From Streptomyces sp. SPB162 (GTDB taxonomy: Bacteria; Actinomycetota; Actinomycetes; Streptomycetales; Streptomycetaceae), in contig NZ_JAQFII010000002.1 in the NCBI RefSeq assembly GCF_029504575.1, forward strand, positions 434,001-498,000: a stretch of DNA of 64,000 nt, given 5' to 3'. Below, one piece after another: positions 61,152-64,000 of this stretch (positions are counted from its first letter, which is position 1; each line of letters begins with the position of its first letter). The notes beneath the pieces were generated by a model, which saw nothing but the letters and a program-made list of their open reading frames with translations, did no database searches and had not been told where the DNA came from. Both the position numbers and the translations under genes were made by a program.

Positions 61152-61859
61152 GTGACGCAGCCAGGCAGTGACCAGGAGCCTCTCACGCTCGATGACGTCC
61201 AGGCCAGGATCGGAAAGCGCCTCGACGATGTCGCCAAGATCCTTGCTGGCGCCCTCGTCACAGTGGCCGGGGCCATGACTGCGCTGGGGTTAACGAGCGA
61301 TATCGTGGTCGTCGCCCTCAACAATGAGCCGTGGCCTATCTATGTGGCTGCGCTCAGCGCCATCCTCGCCATCGTTTGCAGCATCGTTGCCCTGCTCATC
61401 CATCCCACGCGGCGAGGCAACGCCTGGGAGACCGGTCTCCTGGGATTTGGTGTCATCTTCTACATGGTGGCCTTGAGCGTTGCAGTTGTCGGCGCAGCCC
61501 ATGCAGCAAGCGGGAACGGGCGTCCGACACTGGTCAACCTCAAGCTCGACGGGCCGAAATCCGATCGGAGGCTGAGCTTCGACCTCCACGCGGACGGTGT
61601 TGACCGATGGGCAAGCGTCGACGTCTACGTGACCGCCGTAGACGCAAAACAGACCGATCTCCCCGGTAGGGCCAACATCTACAGTGTCAGCCTCAGACCC
61701 AACGACAAGGGCAATATCGACCACGTGGTCAGCATGTCGCTCGCTGCTCCCCAGAATGCCTGGGGAATCCAGATCATCGCCGAAACTGCCGGCGGGAACA
61801 TGGACTGTGAAAGTCGATCGCCGCACGGCCCCACGTGCGCTGTCGTCCAGCTGTCCTGA
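61152..61859 (+). CDS. Three-TM membrane protein with exported C-terminal domain, unknown
   Basis: About 235 residues from a GTG at 61152; a longer frame begins at 61053. A charged N-terminus (LTLDDVQARIGKRLDDVAKI), three membrane helices (ILAGALVTVAGAMTALGL; IYVAALSAILAIVCSIVALL; GLLGFGVIFYMVALSVAVVG), and a beta-rich C-terminal domain (LVNLKLDGPKSDRRLSFDLH ... IYSVSLRPNDKGNIDHVVSM) with one late Cys pair. No family recognised. Confidence 0.68.
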   Translation: MTQPGSDQEPLTLDDVQARIGKRLDDVAKILAGALVTVAGAMTALGLTSDIVVVALNNEPWPIYVAALSAILAIVCSIVALLIHPTRRGNAWETGLLGFGVIFYMVALSVAVVGAAHAASGNGRPTLVNLKLDGPKSDRRLSFDLHADGVDRWASVDVYVTAVDAKQTDLPGRANIYSVSLRPNDKGNIDHVVSMSLAAPQNAWGIQIIAETAGGNMDCESRSPHGPTCAVVQLS

Positions 61860-61961
61860 CCTTGAGACTCCACCTACCGCGTTGGCAACCGTCCGTGCTG
61901 GCCCAGGCAAGTGTCGGAGCGCGGCGCCTGTAGCACCAGTTTGGAAGATCGCGTAATCGGA

Positions 61962-62022
61962 TCGGACTTGAAAACCGTCGTGGCAGCGATGCCACCGTGA
62001 GTTCGAATCTCACATCCTCCGC
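61962..62022 (+). repeat. 3' part of a tRNA-Ser gene (probable att site)
   Basis: Contains an anticodon-like loop CTTGAAA (UGA), a variable arm GTGGC-AGCGAT-GCCAC, a perfect T arm GTGAG-TTCGAAT-CTCAC and acceptor strand ATCCTCC plus discriminator G. No matching 5' part (GGAGGAT...) lies upstream and the anticodon stem pairs poorly, so it is a fragment, not a working tRNA. A strong terminator follows. Confidence 0.6.
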
Positions 62023-62039
62023 AGCCAGAGACAGCAAGT

Positions 62040-62072
62040 CGGCCCCCGACCAGGGAAATCGGTCGGGGGCCG
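62040..62072 (+). terminator. Terminator behind the tRNA-Ser fragment
   Basis: Perfect 12-bp stem CGGCCCCCGACC/GGTCGGGGGCCG, 17 bp after the tRNA end, as expected for the original chromosomal 3' flank. Confidence 0.82.
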
Positions 62073-62157
62073 CTCTCATGCGTGCTTCCTGCCGGTGACC
62101 GTGGTTCCCCGTGAGTTCCCGAGAGATCGGGCACGGGAAGGGCACGGGCGCGGATCA

Positions 62158-62373
62158 TCAGCTATCGGCGTCGCGCTCTCGTGCTCGGCGTCGCTTCGGT
62201 CGAGGGCGCAAACGATCGAGGACCGCGGCCGTAGCCGTTATCCCACCAATGATCAACACAAGGATGGAGAAGGCGCGCAGCATGCCCTCGCGGTTGACGG
62301 CCTGATAGCCGAACCAAACTATGCTGATACAGGTGATGAGGCCGCTGCCAAGCCGTCGAAGGCGTGGGGCCAT
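62158..62373 (-). CDS. Small two-TM protein
   Basis: 71 residues: hydrophobic helices LITCISIVWFGYQAV and LRAFSILVLIIGGITATAAV, then a basic tail RPRPKRRRARERD. Coding seems likely from hydrophobic patterning alone; no family recognised. Confidence 0.5.
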   Translation of the reverse strand: MAPRLRRLGSGLITCISIVWFGYQAVNREGMLRAFSILVLIIGGITATAAVLDRLRPRPKRRRARERDADS

Positions 62374-63400
62374 TTACTCTCCCGAATTAGGTGCGCCCTC
62401 GAACCCGCGCTCACTGAGTGTGGCACGAGGTCAGCGGCGCGGATTGGCTGGTGCCTTCGCCACGATGCTCCTGGCTGCCATCCCGTTTGCCGTCGTCCCA
62501 CACTTCGTGGAGCGGGCGTGGTTCAGGGCGTCAAGGTGGAGCGCGCCACTGTACGAACGACCTTGACGCCCTGGGCCGCGACTGCTCGGCTCTGCCTGGG
62601 ACGACGGTGGACGGGATGGCAGCTCCCACCTTCACCACGAACGGCCCGCGGTCGCCGTCCGGGTTTCCGCCATCCCAGAGTCGGAGCGCCCCCGCCGGAG
62701 GCATTGCCTGTACCTGGTCGGCGGGCAGGCGCGTTGCTGTCCGGCTCTGATCTCGGGTTGTGGGTGGGACGTGATCGGCGGGCCGCGTGCTGCCTGGCTG
62801 GTCGGGTGGGTTTCGCCGCTGCCCGCAACGTGGCCGAGTGGCCCTTGTGGTGTTGCTCAATGCGGTCTCGAACCTGGTGGGCGGGTGATGCTGTGGTGTG
62901 GTCCGCCCCTTGTCCCGGACCTGTGCTTTCCCCACTTTGTGGGCGCGGACGGCGGCCGGCGCGGTCCGCCGGTGGCGAAGACATGGAGGCGAGGCCGCGC
63001 CGGACGTCGTCCGGCGCCGCCGCGCTGTGCGCGGCCCTGATCTCTCTGAGAGAAGACTGCCTTGCAGACCCTGGAGGCCCGGGATTGTGGTTGGCCGCTG
63101 TCCGAGGTGCTTGTCCTGCGGGTGCCTGGTCCTGGAGGTCGAGGAGTGCCGCGGTGGTGGTGCTTTCCTGCTGGGGGTCACTCGGTCGCGTTGTGGGCAG
63201 CGGCGAAGGGCCCGCCCGTGCTGCCTGGCGTCGCTTCGGCGGCTGGGTTGGCAACGATCTGACACGCCCTCCCCTGCCCGGCAGCGCAGCCGGGCAGCGA
63301 GCGCAGCGAGCCTTGATCTAGTAGAGAAACTCTGTCCCCAAGGGTGTTGAGGCGCCGAGGTTCTGGGAGGGCGTCCGGGCGCTGGGCTACCGTGGCCTTC
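62374..63400. other. About 1 kb without a convincing gene
   Basis: Long open frames exist on both strands but are Pro/Arg/Gly-rich and have no recognisable motif, typical of non-coding high-G+C sequence. It contains the inverted repeat at 62524. Function unknown. Confidence 0.45.
62524..62573. repeat. Inverted repeat, 14-bp perfect arms
   Basis: CAGGGCGTCAAGGT and ACCTTGACGCCCTG separated by 22 nt. Could be a hairpin of a regulatory RNA or a short repeat element. Confidence 0.55.
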
Positions 63401-63970
63401 ATGGTGCCTTCACGTGTGGACAGTCCATCCGGCGCGGCCAAACTTGCTGAGGCGTTCCTACCTCCCTTGGGGAATCGCTGGCTACACACGCAGGCGGTAG
63501 CGGAGCGCGCTCGGCAGATCGCGGCAGCCGTGCCTGAGGACGAACGAGACCTGCTTGAGGCTGCGGCCTGGCTGCATGACCTGGGGTATGCGACCGAGCT
63601 TCGGGCTACAGGGTTCCACCCACTCGACGGAGCGCGTCACCTCGAATCCCTCGACGCACCGCGACGGTTGGTCTGCCTGGTCGCTCACCACTCCGGGGCA
63701 ACCTTCGAGGCGGAACAGCGGGGACTGTCGGCAGAGCTGGCGACGTACGAACGGGAAGACTCCCCGCTGCTGGATGCGCTGATCTGCGCGGACATGACCA
63801 CGGGGCCGGCTGGTGAGTCTTTCGACTTCGATACCCGCATTGACGAAATCCTCGACAGGTACGCGCCCGGCACCGAGGTACACAACGCGATCAGCAAGGC
63901 TCGGCCCTACCTGGCAGCCGCCACCGAACGTGTGCGTACGCGCCTGGAACGCGCCGATCAACCGATGTAG
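63401..63970 (+). CDS. HD-domain phosphohydrolase
   Basis: 189 residues from the ATG at 63401. HD motif: RWLHTQAVAERARQIAAAVP (first His), then EAAAWLHDLGYA (the HD pair, about residues 61-62), HPLDGARHL and VAHHSGATFEA (His pair), DALICADMTTGPAG (last Asp). All metal ligands are present, so it is probably active on a nucleotide or phosphate ester, substrate unknown. Confidence 0.87.
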   Translation: MVPSRVDSPSGAAKLAEAFLPPLGNRWLHTQAVAERARQIAAAVPEDERDLLEAAAWLHDLGYATELRATGFHPLDGARHLESLDAPRRLVCLVAHHSGATFEAEQRGLSAELATYEREDSPLLDALICADMTTGPAGESFDFDTRIDEILDRYAPGTEVHNAISKARPYLAAATERVRTRLERADQPM

Positions 63971-64000
63971 GGCTCGTTCCGTTGGGCCAGGCCGTGGTCA

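Noticed and set aside
62095..63321. A 408-codon plus-strand frame (and 240-codon minus frames)
   Set aside because: Arg/Gly/Ala/Pro-biased on both strands, no motif, no ribosome site, crosses an inverted repeat; no gene supported.

Overview
This is about 70% G+C actinobacterial DNA, almost certainly Streptomyces or a close relative. It has GTG/TTG starts with GGAGG ribosome sites, an F420-type LLM oxidoreductase, BlaI/M56 and CsoR regulators, actinobacterial IS families and tRNA-Pro-targeted integrative elements. Several genes carry single-base indels, mostly in G or C runs. Some look like assembly errors, so broken genes should be read with care.

Region 1 (1-22.5 kb) is one end of a biosynthetic gene cluster for a sulfur-containing, probably acylated nonribosomal product. 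A large NRPS (minus strand, running off the left edge) reads carrier - Cy - A(Cys-like code) - PCP - Cy - A. It was built by recent module duplication. Around it lie a Sfp-type PPTase, a thioesterase-like protein, an atypical LuxR regulator, a BlaI/M56 repressor-sensor pair, and a five-gene operon (ABC ATPase, ABC permease, fatty acyl-AMP ligase, type II thioesterase, KASIII-like enzyme). Further tailoring candidates are a methyltransferase, an LLM oxidoreductase, an FAD oxidoreductase, a thioredoxin-reductase-like flavoprotein and a DHA2 MFS exporter. Four matching dyads (TACTAC-N6-GTAGTA) define a probable BlaI regulon covering blaI itself, the thioesterase/luxR promoter region, the flavoprotein and the exporter.

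Region 2 (22.5-32.5 kb) is a copper-handling locus: two CopZ-like chaperones, a canonical CopA (one frameshift), a full-length CopA paralogue that has lost every catalytic motif, a secreted His-rich protein, an MFS exporter and CsoR. CsoR-type operators (TACCC-N5-GGGTA) lie in front of the units. A 15-bp string is shared between the copper MFS promoter and the thioesterase/luxR promoter region.

Region 3 (32.5-38.3 kb) is degraded mobile DNA: an integrase tail, an IS630-type element with a passenger gene and a crippled transposase, a second transposase remnant, and several unrecognised genes including a beta-propeller-like protein.

Region 4 (38.3-58.8 kb) looks like two tandem integrative elements. 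Three copies of the 3' part of tRNA-Pro(GGG) sit at 38.3, 49.0 and 58.8 kb, and integrase 3' ends abut the second and third. Element 1 carries two paralogous 360-residue proteins of unknown function and a secreted protein of about 2,160 residues (possible PD-(D/E)XK fold, VWD domain, 11 beta-rich repeats). Element 2 carries a membrane-anchored STAND NTPase with a translationally coupled helical-repeat partner, a lipoprotein, IS copies, and xis/int. A 160-bp MITE sits in frame inside the integrase.

Region 5 (58.8-64 kb) holds small membrane proteins, a tRNA-Ser 3' fragment with a terminator (a probable further attachment site), a stretch of about 1 kb without a convincing gene, and an HD-domain protein.
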